A DNA stretch of 43,089 nucleotides from Caulobacter sp. AP07 (GTDB taxonomy: Bacteria > Pseudomonadota > Alphaproteobacteria > Caulobacterales > Caulobacteraceae), in assembly GCF_000281955.1 (NCBI RefSeq), contig NZ_AKKF01000182.1, forward strand, positions 1 through 43,089. The letters are read 5' to 3'. This document shows, piece after piece, positions 18,251 through 27,398 of the stretch; position 1 is the first letter of the stretch, and each line of letters opens with the position of its first letter. The position numbers were made by a program, and so were the translations under genes. Under the pieces are notes generated by a model. It was not told the DNA's origin. It did not search any database and saw nothing but the letters and a program-made list of their open reading frames with translations.

Positions 18251-18273
18251 TCCGGACTTCAGACCAGCGTGAC

Positions 18274-20265
<1,992 letters not shown>

Positions 20266-20283
20266 GTTCCAGCGCTCACGATC

Positions 20284-20320
20284 ACGCCCGCCCTCCAGAC
20301 TGGAGCGGCGGGCGTTTTCG
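20284..20320 (+). terminator. Intrinsic terminator after rhlE
   Basis: ACGCCCGCC and GGCGGGCGT form a perfect 9-base stem around a 14-base loop that itself can pair (CTCCA/TGGAG), followed by TTTCG. It starts 19 bases after the rhlE stop. Confidence 0.85.
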
Positions 20321-20910
20321 TATGGCCCTCAGCCCCTCTCCCATGGGGAGAAGTTTGGGATGCGGTTGGGGACGAACGCATGCGTGCGTCCCCGTCAGCA
20401 AGCGTCGATGCTCGGCGGATGGCGCACAAAGTGGTGCGATTTCAACGCCCTGAACTTTCTCGACCCGATTTGGTTCTCACCCTTCCGGACCGCCCCATAC
20501 TGCTCGCACCTGACGGCACGGGAAGGGCGTCCGGCCGGCGACTGAGACGGCTGTCAGGGGTGGTCGAGCGGGAAGCGCTCGCCGAGGTCTTGGGTGACAG
20601 CCTTCGCGGCGGTCCAGGTCGGGTTCCCTGCAACACGGGACGAAGCCCTGGCGGCGAAGGATCGGCGGACGCGGCAGGTGGGGGCTGAAATCGCCCGCAC
20701 GGTCCAGGGAGCGCCAACGCCCTGCCCGCCGGGGGCCTCTATCGGAGCGGGTTAAAAATCCGCGATCCGAAGGCTCCTGGAAGAAGGCCACGCGAAGCGC
20801 TCGTCTTCGTCGAAACGGTATTCAAAACGCAAAACCCTCCGGGCGGAGCCCGGGCGCTTCGCACCCTCCCCAGCAGCTCAGCGGAATTCCGCGTGAGATC
20901 ACACTCCCTT
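20321..20910. other. Gene-poor region with palindromes and a nested hairpin
   Basis: No gene is recognised in these 590 bases, and short frames on both strands have no family features. Structure seen: TCTCCC/GGGAGA at 20336-20351; a 26-base near-perfect palindrome at 20368-20393 with one mismatched pair; and a nested hairpin at 20549-20602 (8-base outer stem GGCTGTCA/TGACAGCC, inner CGAGCG/CGCTCG at 20565-20581). A 48-codon minus-strand frame (20554-20700, GTG start, ending GERFPLDHP) has coding-like third positions and could be the remnant of a gene. I found no signature of RNase P RNA, tmRNA or 4.5S RNA. Confidence 0.5.
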
Positions 20911-20920
20911 GCCCCCACCT

Positions 20921-21011
20921 GACCGCTTCGCGGTCTGTCCGCCCCCATTGGGGGCGGAGCCGGAAGCGCGAAACTCTTCCCCCTATGGGGGAAGACGGCC
21001 GCGAAGCGGCC
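20921..21011. repeat. REP-like inverted pair C (two units)
   Basis: Unit one: GACCGC-ttc-GCGGTC (20921-20935), then CCGCCCCC-att-GGGGGCGG (20939-20957). Unit two, facing it: CTTCCCCC-tat-GGGGGAAG (20976-20994), then GGCCGC-gaa-GCGGCC (20997-21011). All stems are perfect and all loops are three bases. The pair lies just downstream of the aldehyde dehydrogenase stop. Confidence 0.85.
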
Positions 21012-21041
21012 CGTAGGGGGCAAGTCATCGCCCCACCCGCC

Positions 21042-22499
21042 CTACTTCTTGATCTGCCCCGCCAGGTACTTGCGGATCGCCGCGCCATACGGCGGCCGCA
21101 GGGCCAGCATCGGCGCGATGTCCTTCTTCAGCTGGTGGAACACCGCCTTCTTGTGACTGAACTCCATGAAACCGTCGCGGCCATGATAGCTGCCCATGCC
21201 GGCCGGCCCCACGCCGCCGAACGGCAGGTCTTCCTGGGCGACGTGGAAGACCACGTCATTGACCGTGACGCCGCCGCTGGTGGTGCGGGTCAGCACCATG
21301 TCGCGTTCGGCCGTGTCGGTCCCGAACCAGTAGAGCCCCAGCGGCCGGTCATGGGCGTTGATGTAATCCACCGCCTCCTCGACCTCCTGATAGGTCTTCA
21401 CCGGCAACACCGGACCGAAGATCTCGTCCTGCATCACCGTCATGTCGTCGGTGGGGTTGAGGATCAGGGTCGGGGCGATCTTGCGGTGTTCCTGCTGGCT
21501 CAGGCCCTCGCCGGCCGGGTTGATCTCGACGATCGTCGCGCCCTTGGCCCGGGCGTCGTCCACATGGCCCTTGATCCGGTCGTAGTGCCGCTGGGCGACC
21601 ACGGCGGTGTAGTCGGGATTGTCCTTCAGGGTCGGGAAGGTCCGCCCGACGGCCGCCTTGGCCTCGGCGACGAAGGCGTCGATCTGGTCGGCCGGGGCCA
21701 GCACATAGTCCGGCGCCAGGCAGATCTGGCCGGCGTTCAGGGTCTTGCCGTTCATGATCCGCGCCGCCGCCGTGGCCATGTCGACGCCGCGCGACAGGAT
21801 CACCGGGCTCTTGCCGCCCAGCTCCAGGGTGACGGGCACCAGGTTCTCGGCCGCCGCCCGCATCACGTGGCGGGCCACCGAGGTCGCGCCGGTGAAGATC
21901 AGGTGGTCGAACGGCAGGCTGGTGAAGGCCTGGCCCACGTCCGGACCGCCGGTGACGACCGCGATCTCTTCCTCGGTGAAGGCCTTGGCGAACATCGCCT
22001 TCATCAGCTCGGACGTCACGGGGGTGAATTCCGAGGGCTTGATCATCGCGCGGTTGCCGGCCGCCAGCACGCCCGCCAGGGGCGCGAAGGTCAGGTTGAC
22101 CGGGAAGTTCCACGGGCTGATCACCCCGACCACGCCCTTGGGCTGGTACTGAACCTCGGCCTTGGCCCCGAACAGGCCAAGGATGGCCGGCGTGGTCTTG
22201 CGCTTCTCCGGGCGCATCCACCTGGCCAGGTTCTCCTTGGCGTATTTCAGCGGGCCGATCGAGCCGGCGATGTCGGTCAGGCCCGTGGCGTCCTTCGACC
22301 GCGCGCCGAAATCGGCGTTCAGAGCGTCGGCGATCTCGACCTGGTGGTCGACCAGCAGGCCGATGCAACGGTCCAGCCACTCGATGCGACGTTCCGCCGT
22401 CGGGGCGCCATGTCGCAGGTGTGCGGCCTTCTGCCGCTCCAACACCTGCAGGAGCGAGGCCTTATGCGATTCAAGGTCGAGATTGGCGGGCGCATTCAC
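21042..22499 (-). CDS. Aldehyde dehydrogenase, coniferyl-aldehyde-dehydrogenase type
   Basis: NAD(P)-dependent oxidation of an aldehyde to its acid. The 485-residue protein has SPWNFPVNL, the FTGATSVARHV cofactor segment, LELGGKSPVIL with the catalytic Glu region, and NAGQICLAPDY with the active-site Cys. The short C-terminal block with DVVFHVAQEDLPFGGVG and MGSYHGRDGFMEFSHKK is typical of the coniferyl aldehyde dehydrogenase subgroup, which is about this length. The GTG at 22499 is preferred because GGAGGA lies nine bases upstream; the in-frame ATG at 22517 would put that site inside the gene. The true substrate may be an aromatic or long-chain aldehyde. Divergent from the diguanylate cyclase gene. 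Confidence 0.86.
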   Translation of the reverse strand: MNAPANLDLESHKASLLQVLERQKAAHLRHGAPTAERRIEWLDRCIGLLVDHQVEIADALNADFGARSKDATGLTDIAGSIGPLKYAKENLARWMRPEKRKTTPAILGLFGAKAEVQYQPKGVVGVISPWNFPVNLTFAPLAGVLAAGNRAMIKPSEFTPVTSELMKAMFAKAFTEEEIAVVTGGPDVGQAFTSLPFDHLIFTGATSVARHVMRAAAENLVPVTLELGGKSPVILSRGVDMATAAARIMNGKTLNAGQICLAPDYVLAPADQIDAFVAEAKAAVGRTFPTLKDNPDYTAVVAQRHYDRIKGHVDDARAKGATIVEINPAGEGLSQQEHRKIAPTLILNPTDDMTVMQDEIFGPVLPVKTYQEVEEAVDYINAHDRPLGLYWFGTDTAERDMVLTRTTSGGVTVNDVVFHVAQEDLPFGGVGPAGMGSYHGRDGFMEFSHKKAVFHQLKKDIAPMLALRPPYGAAIRKYLAGQIKK

Positions 22500-22680
22500 G
22501 GTCAAAATTCCTCCCAAACGGCCCGCAGGCTCATCTTATCACTGTTAACAATGCTTGCGCCCGACGAAACACGCAAGCGAACGTCGTTCGTTCTTAACGG
22601 CTCGTTTGAACTCTTCGGCTTAGATGCCGGCACCAAGCGCGTGTCCGGGGCGGATGCGACGCTACTGGGGGAATTGAGAC

Positions 22681-23742
22681 ATGTCGGACGTCGAAACCAC
22701 GCTGCGCGGCCCGGAAGCCTACAAGATCGCCGGTCGCGCCCTGGCGCTGATGGAGCGCCACCAGGTGTGGCCGACCGCGCTGAACTTCGAGCTGTGGACC
22801 CACTACGTCGCCGACCCCGACGGCGCCCTGGCCCGCGAACTGACCCGCCTGATCTCGCTGGGCGAGCCGCTCACCGAGCTGCTCAGCGAGGAACTGGCCG
22901 CCGCCTACCTGCCCAAGGCCAAGCTGAACGAACAGATCCGCGACGCCGGCGACCTGCTGAGCAAGGAACTGGAATCGGTCTCCAAGGCCATCCAGAACGC
23001 CCAGAAGTCCAACGCCGCCTACGGCAAGACCCTGTCGGGCGCGACCAAGGAACTCGACGGTTCGGACGACGTCAGCAAGATCAAGGCCGTCGTCAGCGGC
23101 CTGACCGAGGCCACGCGCCGGGTCCAGAAGGAAAACAAGTCGCTGGAGACCCGGCTGGCGGAATCGACCGCCGAGGTCGATCGCCTGCGCGAGCACCTGG
23201 AACAGGTCCGCCGCGACGCCACGACCGACGGCCTGACCAACCTGGCCAACCGCAAGGCCTTCGACGAAGAGCTCGACCGCGCCTGCAGCGAGGCCGACGA
23301 AGCCGGCACGACCATCTGCCTGGCCGTGCTCGACATCGACCACTTCAAGGGTTTCAACGACACCTGGGGCCACCAGACCGGCGACCAGGTCATCCGCTAC
23401 GTCGCCAGCGTCATCGGCCGGGTCGCCGCCCCGCCGCGCTTCGCCGCCCGCTACGGCGGCGAGGAGTTCGCGATGATCTTCCCGCGGGAATCGGCGGCCA
23501 TCGTCGCCGGCACCCTGGAAGAGATCCGCGTCGAGGTGTCGTCGCGGATGCTCAAGCGCCGCTCGACCAACGAGGACCTGGGCGCGATCACCATCTCGTC
23601 GGGCTTCGCCGAACGTCGCGCGGGCGAGACCGGCCACTCGGTCATGGAACGGGCCGACGCGGCGCTCTACACGTCCAAGCGTGGCGGCCGCAACCGCGTC
23701 ACCGCCGCCGAGAGCAAGCCGGAATCCGCCAACGCCGCCTGA
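22681..23742 (+). CDS. Diguanylate cyclase (GGDEF) with coiled-coil N-terminus
   Basis: Makes cyclic di-GMP from two GTP. The 353-residue soluble protein has an N-terminal helical part (residues 1-125, unknown fold), a predicted coiled coil at about 130-180, and a GGDEF domain with DGLTNLANRKAF, DIDHFKGFND and the active GGEEF at 259-263. The product-inhibition I-site, normally RxxD five residues before GGEEF, reads APPR, so feedback inhibition is probably lost. The coiled coil would bring two GGDEF domains together. GGGGGAA precedes the ATG. The layout recalls DgcB of C. crescentus, but I cannot assign orthology. It may take part in the motile-to-sessile change; the signal it senses is unknown. 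Confidence 0.93.
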   Translation: MSDVETTLRGPEAYKIAGRALALMERHQVWPTALNFELWTHYVADPDGALARELTRLISLGEPLTELLSEELAAAYLPKAKLNEQIRDAGDLLSKELESVSKAIQNAQKSNAAYGKTLSGATKELDGSDDVSKIKAVVSGLTEATRRVQKENKSLETRLAESTAEVDRLREHLEQVRRDATTDGLTNLANRKAFDEELDRACSEADEAGTTICLAVLDIDHFKGFNDTWGHQTGDQVIRYVASVIGRVAAPPRFAARYGGEEFAMIFPRESAAIVAGTLEEIRVEVSSRMLKRRSTNEDLGAITISSGFAERRAGETGHSVMERADAALYTSKRGGRNRVTAAESKPESANAA

Positions 23743-23855
23743 TCCCGCGCGGGCCCGGTCGAAGTTTTTACGCCTCTCCCAGAGAAAGGCTCTGGTGTTC
23801 CCCAAGGTTAGTCGCGCCTAGACTCCGGCAAGAGCGACAAGCCTGGGAGGACGCC

Positions 23856-24659
23856 ATGACCTACGAGAAGATCCGGCTGGACGCCGCCGACGGCGTGGCT
23901 GTCATTACCCTCGCCGACCCCACCACCCTGAACGCCGCCAGCCTCGAAATGGCGCGCGAACTGGCCCACGCCTTCGCTTCGGTCGCGGCCGGCAAGGTCG
24001 CGGCCCGCGCGGTGGTCATGACCGGCGAAGGCCGAGGCTTCTGCTCGGGCGCCAACCTGTCGGGCGGCGGCGCGGCGGGACGCGAGGCCGATGTCGACGG
24101 CAAGCCCGACGCCGGTTCGGCGCTGGAGAGCACCTACAACCCGCTGGTCAGCCTGCTGCGCGACTTCCCGCTGCCGATCGTCACCGCCGTCAACGGTCCC
24201 GCGGCCGGAATCGGTTGCTCGCTGGCCCTGCTGGGCGACATCGTGGTGGCCGCCGAAAGCGCCTATTTCCTGCAGGCCTTCCGTCGCATCGGCCTGGTGC
24301 CCGACGGCGGCTCGACCTACCTGCTGCCTCGCCTGGTGGGCAAGGCGCGGGCCATGGAGATGATGCTGCTGGGCGACAAGATCCCGGCCGCCACGGCGCT
24401 GAACTGGGGCCTGGTCAATCGCTGCGTGCCCGACGCCGAGCTGCTGCCGACCGCCACCGCCATCGCCAAAGAACTGGCCGCCGGCCCCGCCGCCCTGTCG
24501 GCGATCCGCAAGCTGGTCTGGAACAGCCTCGACGCCGACTGGGTGGGCCAGCTCAACGCCGAGCGCCACGCCCAGAAAGCGGCCGGCAAGACCGACGATT
24601 TCATCGAGGGAGTCGGGGCGTTCCTGCAGAAGCGCCCCGCGGCTTTCAAGGGACGGTAG
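23856..24659 (+). CDS. Enoyl-CoA hydratase/isomerase family protein
   Basis: Crotonase-fold enzyme of 267 residues, probably hydrating or isomerising an unsaturated acyl-CoA. Seen: the oxyanion segments GEGRGFCSGANLSG (about residues 55-68) and VNGPAAGIGCSLALLGDI (about 110-127), and an AFRRIGLVPDGGSTYLLPRLVG block with the acidic residue typical of PaaG-like isomerases and hydratases. ATG 23856 is set by GGGAGGACGCC; the frame is open far upstream, but that part is antisense to real genes. The 3' end overlaps the convergent START-domain gene by 14 bases. Substrate (fatty acid or phenylacetyl-derived) cannot be told from sequence. Confidence 0.88.
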   Translation: MTYEKIRLDAADGVAVITLADPTTLNAASLEMARELAHAFASVAAGKVAARAVVMTGEGRGFCSGANLSGGGAAGREADVDGKPDAGSALESTYNPLVSLLRDFPLPIVTAVNGPAAGIGCSLALLGDIVVAAESAYFLQAFRRIGLVPDGGSTYLLPRLVGKARAMEMMLLGDKIPAATALNWGLVNRCVPDAELLPTATAIAKELAAGPAALSAIRKLVWNSLDADWVGQLNAERHAQKAAGKTDDFIEGVGAFLQKRPAAFKGR

Positions 24660-25107
24660 ACGTCGCCCCATGGATCGCCGCGGCGCGGGCCTCGAAACAG
24701 CCGATCAGCGTATTGGCCGCGCGATCCAGATTGGCGGCCAGCAAGGCGTCGAGCACGCGCGACTTGAAGGCGAAGTTGATGACGAATTCAACAGTGGTTC
24801 CAGTCGCATGAGGTGAAAACCTCCACTGATTGGACAGCCGCTTGAAGGGTCCATACAGCAGGCTGACATCGACGGTCAGGGCCGCCGCGTCGCGTCGCAC
24901 GCGGGTGGCGAACTTTTCGCGCAGGAACGAAAAGCCGACCTGGGCCTCGGCGTCGACCGTGCTGACCGGGCCGTCGACCCGGCCGTTCCAGGTGCGCATG
25001 GCCGTGATCCACGGCACGAACGACGGATAGGCCTCGACGTCGCCGACCAGGGTGAACAGTTGCTCGGGCGCATAGGGCAGCACCCGGGTGACGACGTGAC
25101 GGTGCAA
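24646..25107 (-). CDS. COQ10/RatA-like START-domain protein
   Basis: A 153-residue polyketide-cyclase/START (SRPBCC) protein. Marks: YAPEQLFTLVGDVEAYPSFVPWI at the N-terminus, GPFKRLSNQWRF and TTVEFVINFAFKSRVLDALL, all typical of the COQ10/RatA family. Eukaryotic COQ10 binds ubiquinone and helps respiration; E. coli RatA was described as an inhibitor of ribosome subunit joining. With lipA one base away upstream, a role in respiration-linked lipid or quinone handling is more likely than a toxin, and no antitoxin gene is adjacent. Convergent with, and overlapping by 14 bases, the enoyl-CoA hydratase gene. Confidence 0.87.
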   Translation of the reverse strand: MHRHVVTRVLPYAPEQLFTLVGDVEAYPSFVPWITAMRTWNGRVDGPVSTVDAEAQVGFSFLREKFATRVRRDAAALTVDVSLLYGPFKRLSNQWRFSPHATGTTVEFVINFAFKSRVLDALLAANLDRAANTLIGCFEARAAAIHGATSTVP

Positions 25108-25108
25108 G

Positions 25109-26101
25109 CTAGAGCGCCTTGAGACCCGAGGATTTGGCGTCCAAGGCCTTGCGGGCCGCCGCCAGCTTGGCGAAATCCTCGCCGGCGTGGTGCGACGAGC
25201 GGGTCAGCGGGCTGGCCGAGACCATCAGGAAGCCCTTGGCCCGGGCGATGGCCTCATAGGCCTTGAACTCGTCGGGGGTCACGAAGCGGTCGATGGCGGC
25301 GTGCTTGCGGGTCGGCTGCAGGTACTGGCCGATGGTGATGAAATCGACGCCGGCCGAGCGCATGTCGTCCATCACCTGCATGACCTCCTCCTTGGTCTCG
25401 CCCAGACCGACCATCAGGCCGGACTTGGTGAACTGGGTGGGGTCGCGCTCCTTGACCCGCTCGAGCAGGCGCAGGGAGTGGTAATAGCGGGCGCCGGGAC
25501 GGATCTTCAGATAGAGCCGCGGCACGGTCTCGAGGTTGTGGTTGAAGACGTCCGGGCGGGCGTCGATCACCACGTTCTCGGCCCGGTCCTTGCGCAGGAA
25601 GTCGGGGGTCAGGATCTCGATGGTCGTGCCCGGCGCGGCGGCGCGGATGGCCAGGACCACTTGCGCGAAGTGATCGGCCCCGCCGTCGGCCAGGTCGTCG
25701 CGGTCCACCGAGGTGATGACCACGTGCTTGAGGCCCATCTTGGCGACGGCCTCGGCGACGCGGCGCGGCTCGTCGGCGTCCAGGGCGTTGGGCAGGCCGG
25801 TGGAGACGTTGCAGAAGGCGCAGGCCCGCGTGCAGATCTCGCCCATGATCATCATGGTCGCGTGCTTCTGGCTCCAGCACTCGCCGATGTTGGGACAGGC
25901 CGCCTCTTCGCAGACCGTGGTCAGCTTGTGGTCGCGGACGATGTTGCGGGTTTCGTTGTAGCCCGGCGACCCCGGGGCGCGGACGCGCAGCCAGTCGGGT
26001 TTGCGCAGCACCGGCGTATCGGGGCGGTTCTGCTTTTCGGGGTGACGGGCGGCGCGCTCCTCGGGAACGCGGGCCTTCAGCGTGTCGATCAGGGTGACCA
26101 T
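25109..26101 (-). CDS. lipA: Lipoyl synthase LipA
   Basis: Radical-SAM enzyme that inserts two sulfur atoms into octanoyl groups on lipoyl domains. The 330-residue protein has both iron-sulfur sites: the auxiliary cluster cysteines at 64, 69 and 75 ([12 protein letters not shown]) and the radical-SAM CxxxCxxC at 90, 94 and 97 (CTRACAFC), plus the C-terminal RSSHHAG segment whose serine binds the auxiliary cluster. It starts at ATG 26101 and is followed after one base by the START-domain gene, so both are in one operon. Its clients are encoded nearby: the lipoyl domains of PdhB and PdhC at 31447-34594. Confidence 0.97.
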   Translation of the reverse strand: MVTLIDTLKARVPEERAARHPEKQNRPDTPVLRKPDWLRVRAPGSPGYNETRNIVRDHKLTTVCEEAACPNIGECWSQKHATMMIMGEICTRACAFCNVSTGLPNALDADEPRRVAEAVAKMGLKHVVITSVDRDDLADGGADHFAQVVLAIRAAAPGTTIEILTPDFLRKDRAENVVIDARPDVFNHNLETVPRLYLKIRPGARYYHSLRLLERVKERDPTQFTKSGLMVGLGETKEEVMQVMDDMRSAGVDFITIGQYLQPTRKHAAIDRFVTPDEFKAYEAIARAKGFLMVSASPLTRSSHHAGEDFAKLAAARKALDAKSSGLKAL

Positions 26102-26184
26102 AACGGCCTAGATCGGACTTCTTGGCCTCCGGATCAAGCATGCGTTCTTGCATCGGGGCCAAAGGCGCGAAATGACTGCCTGGA

Positions 26185-27282
26185 ATGCGTCGTCGCCTCC
26201 CCGTTCAAACTTGGGCCTGCCTGCTGGCCTTGCCGCTCGTCTCCTGCGGAGACGAGGCCGTCCGCGCGCCCTTCGCCGAGAGCCGGACGCCGCCGTCGCT
26301 GGCGGTGCGTTTCCAGCCGCCGCCGGGCTGGGCCTGGGGCTATGTGCGGGTCGGCGACGAGGCGGTGCAGCGCTACGGCGTCTCCGCGCCCCAAGGCGCG
26401 CCGCGCGGCCAACTGCTGATCCTGCCGGGCTACGGCGAGTCGGCGGAAGGCTGGTTCGAGACGGCCCGGAACCTTAACGACCGCGGCTACACCGTGTGGA
26501 TTCTCGAACGCCAGGGCCAGGGCGGCTCGGAGCGGACCGGCCCCTGGCGCGACCTGGGCCACGCGACCAGCCTCTCGCCCGACGTCACGACCGTCAAGGC
26601 GATGGTCAAGGCGGTCATCCGGCCCCATTCCAGTCCGGGGGGTGGTCGCGACCCGTTCGTGGTCCTGGGCCACGCCGACGGCGGCCTGGTGGCGCTGCGG
26701 GCGCTGGAGGAGGGTTTGCAGGCCGACACCGCCATCCTGTCGTCGCCCAATTTCGACATCGCCGACCTGCCCCGCGCCAAGGGCGAGCTCATCCGCATCG
26801 CCCGCTGGGCCAGGAGCCTGAAACTGGGTTTCGTCCGCTATCCGGGACAGGCGGGATGGAAGCGCGAGGGGCCGGACGCCTTCGACGCCAGGCTGACCCA
26901 CGACAGGGCCCGGGGCGGCGTGCAGCCGGCCTGGGAACTGGCCAACCCCGACCTGCGCATGGGCGCGCCCAGCCTGGCCTGGTACGCGGCCTTCTACGAC
27001 GCCGTCGACGCCGTGGGGCGCGACCTGAAACGCGTCCAGACGCCCGTCGTGATGCTCGACCCCGGCGAGGACGTCAGAGCCCTGGACGCACCGCGACGGA
27101 CCGTCTGCGCCGCCCTGCCCCATTGCATCGAGACCCGCTACCCCAAGGCGCGCCATGCCCTGCACCTGGAGACGGATTCGGTGCGCGCCCCGTGGCTCGA
27201 CGCCGTGGACGACGCCCTGCGCGCCCGCCCTGGCCTCCCCATCGCCCAGGCCTTGAACGACAAGGGTTCGAGCGCATTTTAG
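26185..27282 (+). CDS. Alpha/beta-hydrolase lipoprotein without serine nucleophile
   Basis: A 365-residue alpha/beta-hydrolase resembling monoglyceride lipases/lysophospholipases. A lipoprotein signal is visible (LPLVSC, Cys21), so the protein is probably membrane-anchored in the periplasm. The oxyanion region is LPGYGESAEGW (80-90). The nucleophile elbow, usually GHSMGG, reads GHADGG: Ala164 (codon gcc) replaces the serine. The other triad members seem present (Asp296 in LDPGED, His324 in ARHALHLE). It is therefore probably inactive as a serine hydrolase, or uses another residue, for example the next Asp. Read straight from the bases; a sequencing error is possible but would need changes at two adjacent codons. 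Divergent from lipA. Confidence 0.8.
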   Translation: MRRRLPVQTWACLLALPLVSCGDEAVRAPFAESRTPPSLAVRFQPPPGWAWGYVRVGDEAVQRYGVSAPQGAPRGQLLILPGYGESAEGWFETARNLNDRGYTVWILERQGQGGSERTGPWRDLGHATSLSPDVTTVKAMVKAVIRPHSSPGGGRDPFVVLGHADGGLVALRALEEGLQADTAILSSPNFDIADLPRAKGELIRIARWARSLKLGFVRYPGQAGWKREGPDAFDARLTHDRARGGVQPAWELANPDLRMGAPSLAWYAAFYDAVDAVGRDLKRVQTPVVMLDPGEDVRALDAPRRTVCAALPHCIETRYPKARHALHLETDSVRAPWLDAVDDALRARPGLPIAQALNDKGSSAF

Positions 27283-27316
27283 AAAGACCGGTGCGGTGAC
27301 GCGCACGTAACGGGTG

Positions 27317-27344
27317 TTGCAAAGCCACGCTCGGTCGCTAGGCT
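27317..27344 (+). promoter_or_regulatory. Candidate promoter of the acyl-ACP/CoA synthetase gene
   Basis: TTGCAA (27317-27322), a 14-base spacer, then GCTAGGCT (27337-27344) fit the Caulobacter housekeeping pattern of TTG-type -35 and GCTA-type -10 boxes. It lies about 55 bases before the ATG at 27399. Confidence 0.4.
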
Positions 27345-27398
27345 CCAGCTTCAATCACAAGAGGGCGCGACGTCGCGCTTCTGGGAGGTTTCGCCGGC

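Noticed and set aside
20554..20700. Small minus-strand protein gene (48 codons, GTG start)
   Set aside because: Third positions look coding, but there is no ribosome site or family match; kept only as a possible remnant.
20321..20910. RNase P RNA, tmRNA or 4.5S RNA in the gene-poor region
   Set aside because: The conserved cores (GAAAGTCCGGGC for RNase P, the tag-peptide codons for tmRNA, GGTCCGGAAGGAAGCAGCC for 4.5S) are all absent on both strands.
23779..23795. CCAGAG/CTCTGG hairpin after the diguanylate cyclase as a terminator
   Set aside because: The stem is only six bases and no T-run follows, so I did not call it.
20985..23855. Very long N-terminal extension of the enoyl-CoA hydratase frame
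   Set aside because: It runs antisense to the aldehyde dehydrogenase and out of frame through the diguanylate cyclase; the ATG at 23856 has a clear ribosome site.
24646..25107. RatA-type toxin of a toxin-antitoxin pair
   Set aside because: No antitoxin-like gene is adjacent, and the partner is lipA; a COQ10-like role is more likely.
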